This document shows positions 22,260 through 32,377 of a stretch of 64,000 nt of DNA, piece by piece. The first letter of the stretch is position 1; each line of letters begins with the position of its first letter. The DNA lies in contig CM073325.1 of the NCBI GenBank assembly GCA_037043015.1, forward strand, positions 1,924,501 to 1,988,500, given 5' to 3'. The translations under genes and the position numbers were made by a program. This DNA is from Bryum argenteum. Taxonomy: Eukaryota > Streptophyta > Bryopsida > Bryales > Bryaceae. The notes under the pieces are model-generated. The model was not told the DNA's origin, did not search any database, and saw only the letters and a program-made list of their open reading frames with translations.

Positions 22260-23140
22260 TATAACCAGGAATGACAGATGTGCTATTTGTGTGCCGGAAC
22301 ATGAACCGGTGATGAATGTGGTTCGACTCGATGCTCCGCTCGCTGCGACCGGCTCTTGAATGGTTCCATGTGTTGTGAGTCACGACTGCACTGCAATGAC
22401 TCATAGCTTACATCTTTCCACACAATAATATAAGAAAGTGGTGCGATGGCGATTGAACTTGTGGACCTCGAGCATGGAGGCGCTATGCATTTGCTCAATT
22501 GATTGATACATTAATTGATTAAAACTATCCAGCGGAAGTCGAGGAAACGAGGAGCCCTGCAGTCTCATTTGACGGGCGATTGCCTGGCCCACGATCAGAA
22601 AATAACGAGCACCAATAGGATACTAAGCGTACCGATGGGAATAATGCCTCAGCTCGCACCGGAACTGAATGACTCGAGAAGAAGTAAATGAACACCATAG
22701 CTGAAGTGAAGCACAAGACAATGTAAAACACATAGCTGAATCGAATCAAGATATCCTCCCATGGAGCATAAACATGCAAGTTCGATCATATTGTCTTGGC
22801 AACCGCGCTTGCTCAATCCTTTAACCTGCTGAAGGCTATCTCTTACAGGCACTAGCTACTCTTGGATCGGAAGAGCGGCATCATTAGTGCAAATGTCATG
22901 TTGTGACTTTTCCGCTGATGTATGCAACGTGATCTCTAGAAATCGCTTTCAATATTGATTGACCAGAATATGATTCATGCTTGGTTTTTATGCTGCAAGA
23001 GAAGCTGCACATCGTGCATCCATGAACAGAAATCGGCCGACAGTCCCTGACTTATCGTATCAAATGCTTCCTGATAGTGGAGACCCATGATCGCTTCCAC
23101 TTCAGTACATCACGTATTATAGTTACGTAAGATAGTCATG
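22260..23140 (-). pseudogene. Relic copy 1 of an unidentified multicopy gene family
   Basis: Minus-strand translation shows pieces that recur in other copies: 'LHYQEAFDTISQGL' near 23050-23100, a hydrophobic segment near 22690-22740 ('FYIVLCFTSAMVFIYFF'), and 'SIEQMHSASMLEVHKFNRH' near 22440-22500. The nucleotide phrase 'gaacttgtggac(c/g)tcgagcatggaggcg' recurs at 22456 and 23589. No complete frame exists. Orientation is judged from the longer open minus-strand stretches. I cannot name the family. Confidence 0.45.
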
Positions 23141-23229
23141 TTTTTTCGAGATTTCGGCATCCGATGCTTCGTAGTTGAATAGATTAAGAAAAATTGCGAG
23201 GGACATGATCACATGCTGATATCTTCAAT

Positions 23230-24392
23230 CTCCTGAGCCTTTTCTAGGTGTGAGATTGAAGATGATAATTCTCATTGCCCCAAGTCGTTGGTTTAAATCT
23301 GGAAAAAGCATAATAGCTTGCGCTTATTCGAGAACAAACAAAACAACAACTACTCCCAGGCATAGCATTGCTCATCACCTACGAGATGCAATTTACCCAC
23401 TGTTGCGCTACCGGCTAAGATTACAGAAATGCAGTGCAAAAGGTCAACGAAATATGAACGAGTGATAAATGTAGTTCGATTCCATGAAGTCAGATGTAAG
23501 TTGCTTCGTCGAGACCGATCGGCTCTCGAATGGATGTGTGTTCCAATGAGGTTGCATCTATCCTGACAAAGTGATGATAACTAAATGAACTTGTAGACGT
23601 CGAGCATGGAGGCGTTTTGGCTCATATAAGTATCCTTTTGCTCAACTCGAGTTCATACATTTGTTGATTCAAGGTAAAAGAAGAACTTCTGAGCTTTGCT
23701 ATTGAAAGCCACCAGCATCTCTGCAGGCTTCATGCGCACCTCCAATGAAATTAACAGCAAGCAGACGAGGATTGGAATCATCGACGATCAATGAAAGTAT
23801 AGTTCTTTAGAAACGTAGATTGCAGTAGCTCTGTAGAGTTGCAATCAGCAATGAATTTACATGCAACGAGCCATCTATTCTTTGATTTAACAGATCCATC
23901 AATTTTTTTGACATCAAAATTTCCGTTATTGTTACTGGCTGTAGAACATGAAGTATATGCTAGCAAGGTGAGAATCACTATCTTCACTGATCGGAAGAGT
24001 TGTCTCCATCGCTCTTTCTACTGGCGGTCAATTGGTTGGGCACGATCGTTCCTCACGTAGAGATAAAGTAACACTACAGTAGAACAGACGCAAAGATGCA
24101 GAAAGGATGTTGACATTGCAGAAGTACACAATAGTATGAGGATAGTGTTCAACCCCAGAATTGAAGAGATGAATGCCTTTGCAGGCACTTTTACTTCCAC
24201 TTCTAAAATTAATTTCGAGTATTCTTACGTCCTAGTACTATGATGAATCCTTGTGAAGCTTGCTCGAAGTTTTCTCCTGCTGAATGCTATCTAGCTCCGT
24301 GTGAGCTTCTTTGGTAATGTGCTACACTTGGTAGAGTGCGATCCTTTTAGGTAGCAACGTCGATGGAATACTGATCGCCTCATGTTCCAAAG
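23230..24392 (-). pseudogene. Relic copy 2 of the multicopy gene family, split by a copia insertion
   Basis: This corresponds to relic copy 1 in order: 'ASMLDVYKF' near 23600, an open stretch at 23778-23987, and a hydrophobic stretch at 24018-24200. It breaks at 24392 where the Ty1/copia element begins and continues beyond it at 30014-30200. Comparison with the unbroken copy at 41530-41840 ('gatcgcctcatgttcca...') places the copia target precisely. Confidence 0.45.
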
Positions 24393-24632
24393 TATTGAAA
24401 ATGTATCCATTCTTTACTGCACATACAATTCTTCATACAGAGTGTCACTTGGCAGCAACGTGTATTTGACAGTGTTCGAGAGGTGATGAGGTCACACTCG
24501 TCAACCACCTACTGAGGTCTTTATCGCCAGCTACCTACTCATTCGTTATTGTCAACCACCTACCGAGATCTCTCATCACAACTAACTGGAAGATGAAACG
24601 ACACTGAATGATATGTCTTTGTTCATTCAATA
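24393..24632 (-). repeat. 3' LTR of the copia element
   Basis: On the element's strand it begins TATTGAATGAACA and ends TTTTCAATA. The ends form a TATTGA/TCAATA inverted pair, not the usual TG/CA. Immediately upstream on the element strand is the purine-rich GAGTGGGAG (plus-strand 24633-24641), a polypurine tract. Confidence 0.88.
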
Positions 24633-27130
24633 CTCCCACTCAGAGACATTATCAAAGACCATATCTCGTATACGTTCTCATTCTCCCACTTCTTTGACAA
24701 TCTGAGACATGTTGAGAGAAGAACGAAGCATGTGAAACTTGGCTGATGGTAATGCTTTGGTGAAGAGATCGGCTAACTGTGCTGCAGTGGAAACATACTT
24801 GACCTCAATCTCCTGATTAGCTTGGTATTCACGAATTACATGATAAGCAACTCCTCTATGTTTGGTTCGTCGGTGATGCTCCGGGTTGTGAACCAGACGA
24901 ATTGCGGCTTGATTATCGGTGAAGAGAAGCGTTGGTCCGGATTGAGGAAAGCCAATGCTAGCCAACATACATCTCGCCCAGTACGTTTCTTTGCTAGCAA
25001 GAGAAGCTGATACATACTCGGCTTCAATTGTGGAACTCGCCATACATAACTGCTTCCGAGATAACCACATCACTGGACCAGAGTTCAGTAAAAGAACGAT
25101 GCCACTCGATTTCCGGTCGTCAGTATCGCTGGCGTAGTCAGCATCTGCATATGCGACAAGCTGATGTCGAATTGGTGAACGCGAATAGGAGATTCCAAGA
25201 TTAATAGTCCCGCGCAAGTACTTGAAGATCCGAGTTAGTGCAGTATAGTGTATCTGACGGAACTTGGATAAGAATTGGGCCACCTTTGAAACCGCAAAGA
25301 GCAAGTCAGGGCGTGTAGACGTAGCCAAATATAGGCAGCAACCCTCCATTTCTTGATAAGGAAATACTGGAGAACGGTCATTGTCATGTGCACGGACGCT
25401 TTCAAGATGCACATTCGAATCTGCAGGAGTGGAAACCGCATGGGAGTCTTCGAGACCAAATCGAACGAGAATCTCCAAGGTAAATCTACCCTGATCAATG
25501 GTAAGCTCAAAAGAGAGTCGATGTCGGCAGATTCTGTAACCGACGTATACATCAGCTGGCCCATCAGTAACTTCAAATGCTTGCTTAAGATACACTATAA
25601 GCTCCTTCTAACGCTCCATCGACTTAATCACGACAAGGCCATCATCAACGAAGATTGTTGTAATCAAACGAGGGGCTGATTTTGAAACATATACACACGG
25701 ATCCTCCGGAATTGGATGCAGATCAAAGTGTCGTAAGAAACGATCAAACTTCAAATTCCACCCTCGAGGTGCTTGTTTCAAGCCATAGATGCTTTTCTTC
25801 AGCCTGTAAACACCACCACCAGGAACTACATAACCTGGTACCTGATTCATATATATCTCCTCAACCAAGTCCCCATGAAGAAACGCAGTCTTAATGTCGA
25901 ACTGAAGCATCTCACAATCTTCGGCAGCCGCTATAGATAGAATAGTTCTGAGGTTGTCTGCTTTCGCAACAAGCGCATATGTTTCAGCATCGTCAAGTCC
26001 TGAAATTTGCGAGAAGCCACGAGCAACCAAACAAGCCTTAAAGCGGGAAATGCTTTCGTCCGCATTATGCTTGAGCTTGAACAGCCATTTACACGAAATT
26101 GGCTGACGATTGGGGGGAGGAGGTTGTAATTGCCAAGTATTGTTTGCAACAAGGGAACGAAATTCATCGTCCATTGCTGCTTTCCAGAGATCACACTCGG
26201 GTGATTTAAGTGCCTCGTCATAGGTTCTAGGTTCCTCAATGAGCATCGAATGAGTAACAAGGTTGGCCGAAGAGGCTACAACAGGCAAAGTACGCATAAG
26301 CTCATGCACTGATCGTGTTCGAAGTACAGGGTTCAACTCATCTGGAGAGTCAATAGACGTTGGAACCGAAGAGATACTCCCACTCAGCGGTACCGAGGAA
26401 ACATCCCTCCCACTGGTCGATGAAGCATCCCTCCCACTGGCCGAGACATCGGATGCTTGTGATGGTGCGAGAGACGCATCAACTCCAGAAGATTGAACGC
26501 CAGGCTCACTAACTGATGTTGTCTTGGGATTTGGAAAAAGAGGGTCCAAGTAGACCTCACGGTCAGAGTCCACATTGACATACTCGAGGGAGTCTTTATC
26601 AAAAACAACATCTCACGAAATGATGACCTTCTTCTCGTCCAAGCGCCATAGACGATACGCTTTCGAAGTCTCACAGTATCCCAGAAATAGACATTCAAAG
26701 GTCTTACTGTCAAGCTTTCTACGAAGCTGCTTGGGCACATGTACATACGCAATACTTCCGAATGTAGGAAGATGATCTACCGATGGAATCTCACCAAAGA
26801 AGCGCTTGTAAGGCGTTACACTCTGAATTGTTCGTGAGGCTACACGATTTAATGTATAAATTGCAGTAGCAATAACCTCTGCCCAGAATTTTCGGTCCAG
26901 CCCTCGAGCGTGTAACATGCAGCGAGCTGCTTCCACTACAATTCTATTATCTCGCTCTGCCACTGAGTTTTGCTCTGGTGTGTATGGAGACGAGAACTCG
27001 TGACGGATACCATGGTTCAAACAAAATTCTTGAAAAGCTTTGTTTCTGTACTCTGTACCGTTATCACTCCGGATGGGAGTGATTCGCCGATCAAGAGTAG
27101 AGTGAATGAAACGGGACTGAATTCTCTCTT

Positions 27131-27594
27131 TGGTCACAACTCAAACACTGCTAACCTAACAAGATCTGAGAAAACCGGACTAAACAAGACCGAATAGACT
27201 TGAACAGAACAGAACAAAGCAGAACTAAAGAAGCAAAGTACAAACCAAAATTTACTGAGAGAGAGGGACTAAGGCGTACCTGACCGAATGCCTCCAAATG
27301 GCCCCGGCCAGTTCTATTTATACTCTGCCTAACCGCCCTTGGAACTTTCTAGAATGTTCCAATGGCGGGCCCCACCATGGAACTTTCCGGAAGGTCCTAG
27401 AGGTGGGCCCCACCTAGATAACCGCCCTTCTAGAAGACTCTAGAGGTGGGCCCCACCTTCTCGAAGCTTCTATGGTAGGTCCCACATAGGCCATCTACCT
27501 CAAATTCTAAAATTTTCTAAAAACTCCTAAAATGGTTTCAACTATCTATCTACTTTTCTAGCAAACACAAAAATCTAGTTCTTGCCCTGTTACA
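27131..27594 (-). mobile_element. Nested LTR-like insertion with heat-shock-element promoter
   Basis: About 464 bp interrupt the integrase frame between 'FQALYTYV' and 'KERIQSRF'. On the minus strand it starts TGTAACAGGGC, as plant LTRs often do, and contains a TATA box. It has no coding capacity. The composition (repeated GTGGGCCCCAC palindromes, HSE array, TATA, then a T/A-poor leader) is that of a promoter-bearing LTR, so it is probably a solo LTR. The right boundary and target duplication could not be fixed, which keeps the class open. Confidence 0.6.
27314..27470 (-). promoter_or_regulatory. Heat-shock-element array plus TATA box
   Basis: On the minus strand TATAAATAG lies at 27314-27322. 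Upstream of it come a perfect four-unit HSE (GAA-TTC-GAA-TTC with 2-bp gaps, 27341-27360), a three-unit HSE (27379-27397), a two-unit site (27427-27436) and a three-unit HSE (27458-27470). Between them are three GTGGGCCCCAC-type palindromes that also fit TCP-binding sites. The proximal HSE is 19 bp from the TATA box. Confidence 0.75.
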
Positions 27595-28654
27595 GTGAAC
27601 GTAGGTGTACAACGCTTGGAACTTAGAAAAGACTTCACTCTTGTGAACCAAAAAATAGACAAATTGATAATGGCTATTATCATCTTTGAATATCACAAAG
27701 TAGCGATGGCCACCCTAAGAAATTAATTCCAGCGGTCCAGATACATCGGTGTGAAAAAATGCTCCTGGAGATCGTGCTTTCTTTACATCACGATCTACAT
27801 CAGAACTTTTTGGAAACGGCAGCCTATGTTGCTTGCCTGCCAAGCAGCCCTTGCAAGTTAATATCTCACTCTTTCGAGAAAGAGTGAGACCCGAAACAGA
27901 ACGATGGCGGGCCATGTACTGAATGATGGGATAATTTGCATGGGAGAGTCGCTCATGCCAGCGCTTAAGGTCACGACTGGAATGCGTAATCTTCTTCTCA
28001 TGGACAGAAGTATCAGAAGAAACTAGACTCACTGAAGATTGAAGTTCGCAAACTTCAAAGTCCATTCGTAGGAGACCTTGCACCTTGTGCGCAGTGAAAA
28101 GCAATCTTCTAGTTCCATGGTTTGCAATCATCTTACAATAATCATGGAGAAAAATGATCGCTAAACCGGCTTCCATAAGCTAAGGAATGGAAACTAGATT
28201 ACGCTGAAGGTTGGATACAAAAAGAACATTGGAAAGCATTTCCGTTGTTGTACGACCGCGTATGGTTGAAGAAACTAAGATATCACCAATACCTCGAACA
28301 TGTAACTTATGATCATCTGCGACCAAGACATTCCATGAGCCTTGTGGAATAGGCTCAAAGAGTACGAACTAGGAACGATTATTCGTCATGTGTTCGGTCG
28401 CAGCGCTATCCGCGAACCAATTACTCACATCCACAACATTATTGTTCGATCCATGTTTAGATCGAGTGCAATATGCTTCACTGTTTAACTGTGATGATAC
28501 ATCAGAATGACAAGTCTCAGACTCAGAAGACAATGTCGAGCTCTTTGAAGCATGAGCATGACTGCGATGCTTGAGTTTGAGGTTTTTCTTGTTCTGACTC
28601 TTGACATTCTTCCGGTCATTGCTATCATCACTCACCGTCTCATACGGACACTCT

Positions 28655-29452
28655 TTACTCCAATGATTTGGTTCTCCACAATTGTGGCATACTGAGTGTG
28701 CGTGCCTTAAGCCGCTCAAGCCTTTTTGCCTTTTCTTTCTGTTTCAACTCTAGACAAGAATCTCGAGTACGTCCTGATCGAGAGGACTTGGACAAAGAAT
28801 ATTCTGCGGAGTGACTAACCTGACCTGACGTGTAGAATGCTTGATCAAGCTGATGATCAGACTTGCCAGCACGTTCTTGCATAGACGCTTCTTGCCTGAT
28901 AAGTCGAGACTGAAAAGAGCGGAGTGTTTGTTCAGCAGGAGGAACACTATCCCATGCTAACAGAAGAGGTTCAAAGCTAGGAGGGAGTGAACATTTGATT
29001 TTGCTCAAAATTTGAGCATCAGAAATGTGTTCACCAAGATCTACAAGTTGCCTTGCAAGATGTTTAATCCTCGTGATAAACGATACTATGGACTCTTTCT
29101 CTTCTAGCTTACAGCGATAAAACATCTCTTGCAAAACAACTACACTCTCTTCAGAATATTGAGTGTGGTATGATGCAAGTTGCTGCCACATTTCTGCTGA
29201 CGTATTACACTGAAGAACCTCATTTCTGTGGTTTTTGTCAACGGAGTTGAGAATAGCCACCACTGCGGTTTTATCCTTGCGCTCCCAGGCTCCCGGATCA
29301 GGCGCCACTTCCTTAGACTCCTTCCCCGTAACAATGTCATACAACTCCTTTGATTTGAAGAGAAACTGCATTTGGAGCTTTCACACCTGATAGTTTGTAC
29401 CATCGTATTTTTCAACAAACGCCATGTCACGACTCTCCAGTCCTTCTGCCAT
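28655..29452 (-). pseudogene. Decayed copia gag
   Basis: The likely start is the ATG at 29452, giving 'MAEGLESRDMAFVEKYDGTNYQV' followed by TGA at 29383-29381, exactly where the copia gag motif has tryptophan (YDGTNYxxWK). The frame then stays open for 238 codons with the UBN2-type gag domain ('SAEMWQQLASYHTQ', 'LLAWDSVPPAEQT'). It runs off into a stop at 28655, while the CCHC knuckle continues in another frame from 28719, so one frameshift separates gag from the knuckle. Confidence 0.88.
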
Positions 29453-29565
29453 CACAATACTTTGGTGAAAAGTTTACAAACTCAGAATTCGGATAGAAAC
29501 AAAGGTCTGATCGGCACACAACCACCGAATCAACCTGCCAACAATTTTCAAGAAAATCAAGAACT

Positions 29566-29725
29566 GAAGGTACCGCACTGATAAGCGGACTACTCCTGAA
29601 GGTACCGCACTGATAAGCGGACTACTCCTGAAGGTACCGCACTGATAAGCGGACTACTCCTGAAGGTACCGCACTGATAAGCGGACTACTCGTGAAGGTA
29701 CCGCACTAATAAGCGGACTACTTCT
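29566..29725 (-). repeat. Five tandem 32-bp hairpin units in the copia leader
   Basis: Units start at 29566, 29598, 29630, 29662 and 29694. Each contains the palindrome GGTACC and the inverted pair CCGC-ACTGATAA-GCGG. The first four are nearly identical; the last has changes. They lie between the primer site and gag. Confidence 0.9.
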
Positions 29726-29737
29726 CTCAAAATTCAC

Positions 29738-29772
29738 CGCAGCGGAGAAGGCGTAAGGTGGCACCCATAACC
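29738..29772 (-). promoter_or_regulatory. Primer-binding site matching the 5' half of initiator tRNA-Met
   Basis: Directly after the 5' LTR the element strand reads GGTTATGGGTGCCACC. The plus strand CCCATAACC is the anticodon arm of plant initiator tRNA-Met, and the match continues upstream with small gaps (CGCAGCGGA-AAG-CGT-GGTGG). Priming from an internal half-tRNA is the Drosophila copia mode; typical plant copia elements use the tRNA 3' end. Confidence 0.75.
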
Positions 29773-30009
29773 TATTGAAAATGTATTCATTCTTTACTGC
29801 ACATACAATTCTTCATACAGAGTGTCACTTGGCAGCAACGTCTATTTAACAGTGTTCGAGAGAGGTGATGAGGTCACACTCGTCAACCACCTACCGAGGT
29901 CTTTATCGCCAACTACCTACTCAGTCATTATTGTCAACCACCTACCGAGATCTCTCATCACAACTAACTGGAAGATGACACTGAATGATATGTCTCTGTT
30001 CATTCAATA
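29773..30009 (-). repeat. 5' LTR of the copia element
   Basis: 237 bp, aligning along its length with 24393-24632 with few differences, including a missing 'aacg' and an extra 'ag'. On the plus strand it starts TATTGAAAATG and ends TTCATTCAATA. Confidence 0.88.
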
Positions 30010-30013
30010 AAAG

Positions 30014-30200
30014 GTGTCTGCCACGCTCTCAGTCTTCGAATTTTGGAACCGTACATGAATAATGCTTGCTGTTCAAGGGAAGTTGAGAAGCTGTAAGTAA
30101 GATCGAGCATCCATGAGGAGATGAAGTGCCGACAGTTCTGGAAATTAGAAACCCATCGCGTTCCAGATCACTTCGATATGGAGTAGACCCGTAAAGCTTC
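30014..30200 (-). pseudogene. Continuation of relic copy 2 beyond the copia element
   Basis: It shares 'catgaataatgcttgct', 'gaagtgccgacagttct' and 'acccatcgcgttc' with the uninterrupted paralogue at 41690-41850 in the same order. It therefore belongs with 23230-24392. Confidence 0.5.
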
Positions 30201-30235
30201 GTTGGCACTACGGGTACAAATGGTTAGTTTGCTGC

Positions 30236-32377
30236 TGTCGAAGAAAGACGTCCGCTCAAGACCACTTGTATATCGTACATGTATTAATTAGTTGTTATTA
30301 CTTACCTATCATAATTGCTCATTACGAACCGCCATGGTGTGGAGTGCCACTCATCCATTTTAGTTGAAGGTGCACTGCTCCACCTCCTTCTAGCAATGTA
30401 TATACTTATACTTCAGTCTTCTATCTTTCAATATAGTAATTCATTGCACTTGTGATCATTTGATTGTTTCAACATGGTATTAGAGCAATTGTTTGAGAAT
30501 TGAGAGACATGTTTTGAGTAGAGTCTATATAGAATATTGATCAGCTCACCTACCTTGGTGTAGCATTGCTCCCAAGGATCATCTTTGTATTTGTTGCCAG
30601 TTCCTGATAGGAGAGAAAGATGATAGAGCCCGAAAGCATGAGGAAGAGTAATAAGCTCAAGGGATTGTCTAGGTACTCTCTATAGGGTTTGAAGACTCAA
30701 ATTAATCTTTGTGCTAATGGTCATTGATTGATTGTCATTGGTTGATTACCAAAACCAAACAAAGTGGTACCCCAGCGTACCCTGTAACGATTGGTGGAAA
30801 ATTGTATGAGTCAGTGGAGTATCTTAACGAGAGAAAAGCAATGGCGTATAGGTATAGATTCTTGGTCAATTCAATTTCTCATGAGTATGGTTATAGAGTC
30901 TTGGTCAATTCAATTTCCCATGAGCTTATTAACATGGTAGCTGAACATACACTACTAGAATTTTAAACGTAGTCTCGGGGAGTAGCTTAAACTACGTTCT
31001 AATATATTTTTGTTCTAATATATTTTTGTTGATATGTAGCTTTTTAAACTATGAAAACACGAACGCATCAAATGAGGTCAAATTCTCGGAAAGATAAAGA
31101 GCGAGCTAATATTTGGAAGATGGAAGATCCTACGAGATCAGTTCCCGTGACAAGACGTTGAAGAGAATCAATTCAAGATATTGAAGATATACAAGGGAGG
31201 TTCCATAGAAGGGTTTACTAGAAAAGCACGAGAGGTGAAAAATTGCTTGAGTAGTATGGGAGGAGAAAGTGTCCCTGAGCAACATGAATTAGGTGACCAT
31301 TGTTGACTAGAGCACCTTGTTTATATGATGGTATTGTACAAACCCTCACTTTTCTTGATGATACAATGTTCTTTGAGAAGCTTTGTACAAATCTTTGTAC
31401 ATAGCAATACAGACAAAGGATAACATCGCTTGCAATAATGACCTCCAAAAGGCAAGGACGACGACGTTTGTTCCAAAGAGGGTATGGGTCTAGAGGTTTC
31501 TACCGTAGGTAATTATTGAGGTATTTCAAGGAAATCATGTCGTTTGGCATATTTTTGACTTTGGATAATTCTAGTGTTTTCCACTCATTTACAAATGCTA
31601 ATTGAAAACATGATATTGATAGTTAGGCTCAACCACGGGAATCATCCACAAGCTTGGCAATGCAAACCATTTTTTGGTTTACAAAACTCCAGCCAACATG
31701 ATCTCTTTCTTCAAATTTCTTCAACTAAAGCACAATTATATCATGTTCCCTCACATGTAGCCAAAGACATCTTCTATTTGCGTAGACTACTTTGTGAGCT
31801 TGGAGTAGAGATGAACCATCCGACTACATTTAAAGGTGACCAGTTTTGTATTCGACTTGTTCAAAATCCCATCTTACATAGTAAACACAAAGCACATAGG
31901 GAAACAATCTTATTACAAAGCATATAGGGATACAATCTAATTTCATTCGAGAAATCAACGTACATAAATTGAAATTAAATTGAAATAAGCATTGAAATTA
32001 AATTGAAATAAGCAATAAGCAATTGACATTCCTACATATGAGTAGGAGGTTGAATTTCTTACCAAGCCATTTATTTAGAATATGGGAAGTTATTTGCAAA
32101 TTGAGCTGCTGCTGGAGTTATAATATCTTATCAAGCTAAATATTGCGAACTATGAAGTTTGATGTACAAGAGGATGTCGGTAGAAGACGATGCTGGAGCA
32201 ATACGCTCTAGCCTACCTTTGGATACACCGGACAATGTTGAAGAAAGACATTAGCGAAGTTGTATGTAGTCTGGAGCGAGGGAGGGAGTTTAAGAAACTT
32301 AAGACATTTTCTCCACCTCCCTCTCATTTTTCAATATGGTAATTTGTTGCACTTGTAATCATTCGATTGTTTCAACA
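30236..32377 (+). mobile_element. Second, deleted Ty1/copia element
   Basis: The 5' LTR (30236-30474) begins TGTCGAAGAAAGAC and ends TTTCAACA. It is followed by TGGTATTAGAGC (30475-30486), the standard plant copia primer site against initiator tRNA-Met with one change. The 3' LTR (32236-32377) begins TGTTGAAGAAAGAC and ends TTTCAACA but is about 100 bp shorter. The roughly 1.7-kb interior keeps only scraps of coding sequence. Flanks GCTGC and CTTGC are not an exact duplication. It is clearly older than the element at 24393-30009. Confidence 0.8.
31574..31927 (+). pseudogene. Copia RNase H remnant
   Basis: The open frame contains 'FYLRRLLCELGVEMNHPTTF' and 'RLVQNPILHSKHK', matching the C-terminal RNase H region of copia pol ('LRRLLxELG ... 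SAIRLxxNPxxHxRxKH'). Preceding words are frameshifted. The region 30487-31570 has short internal duplications (for example near 30862-30925 and 31000-31030) but no recognisable gag. Confidence 0.65.

Larger units (their letters stand above)
24678..28719 (-). pseudogene. Decayed copia pol (CCHC knuckle, protease, integrase, RT, RNase H)
   Basis: Reading downward on the minus strand: a zinc knuckle CHNCGEPNHWSKEC begins near 28687. The protease box WFADSAATEHM is near 28400. The GAG-pre-integrase HHCC module (HERLSHANY ... CKGCLAGKQH) is near 27965-27835. The integrase core with 'RSDNGTEY' is near 27070. RT has 'FVDDGLV' near 25650. RNase H has 'ADADYASDTDDRKSSG' near 25140 and 'IEAEYVS' near 25025. 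One frame links these blocks, interrupted by stops at about 28371, 28182, 27717, 26615 and 25610 and by the insertion at 27131-27594. Several stops sit where tryptophan or arginine would be expected. Not functional as it stands. Confidence 0.92.
24393..30009 (-). mobile_element. Ty1/copia LTR retrotransposon, near full length but coding-decayed
   Basis: Two LTRs (24393-24632 and 29773-30009, 240 and 237 bp, highly similar) bracket gag and pol in the order gag, protease, integrase, reverse transcriptase, RNase H, which is the copia order. The plus-strand flanks are CAAAG (24388-24392) and AAAAG/AAAGG after 30008, a 4-5 bp target duplication. The target lies in a relic gene whose uninterrupted paralogue is at 41.6 kb. 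Coding is broken by several nonsense codons, one gag/pol frameshift and a nested LTR-like insertion at 27131-27594. LTR similarity suggests fairly recent insertion relative to the relic family. Confidence 0.93.

Noticed and set aside
26970-27197. Plus-strand ORF over the integrase/insert junction
   Set aside because: Antisense of integrase fused by chance to the inserted LTR-like DNA.
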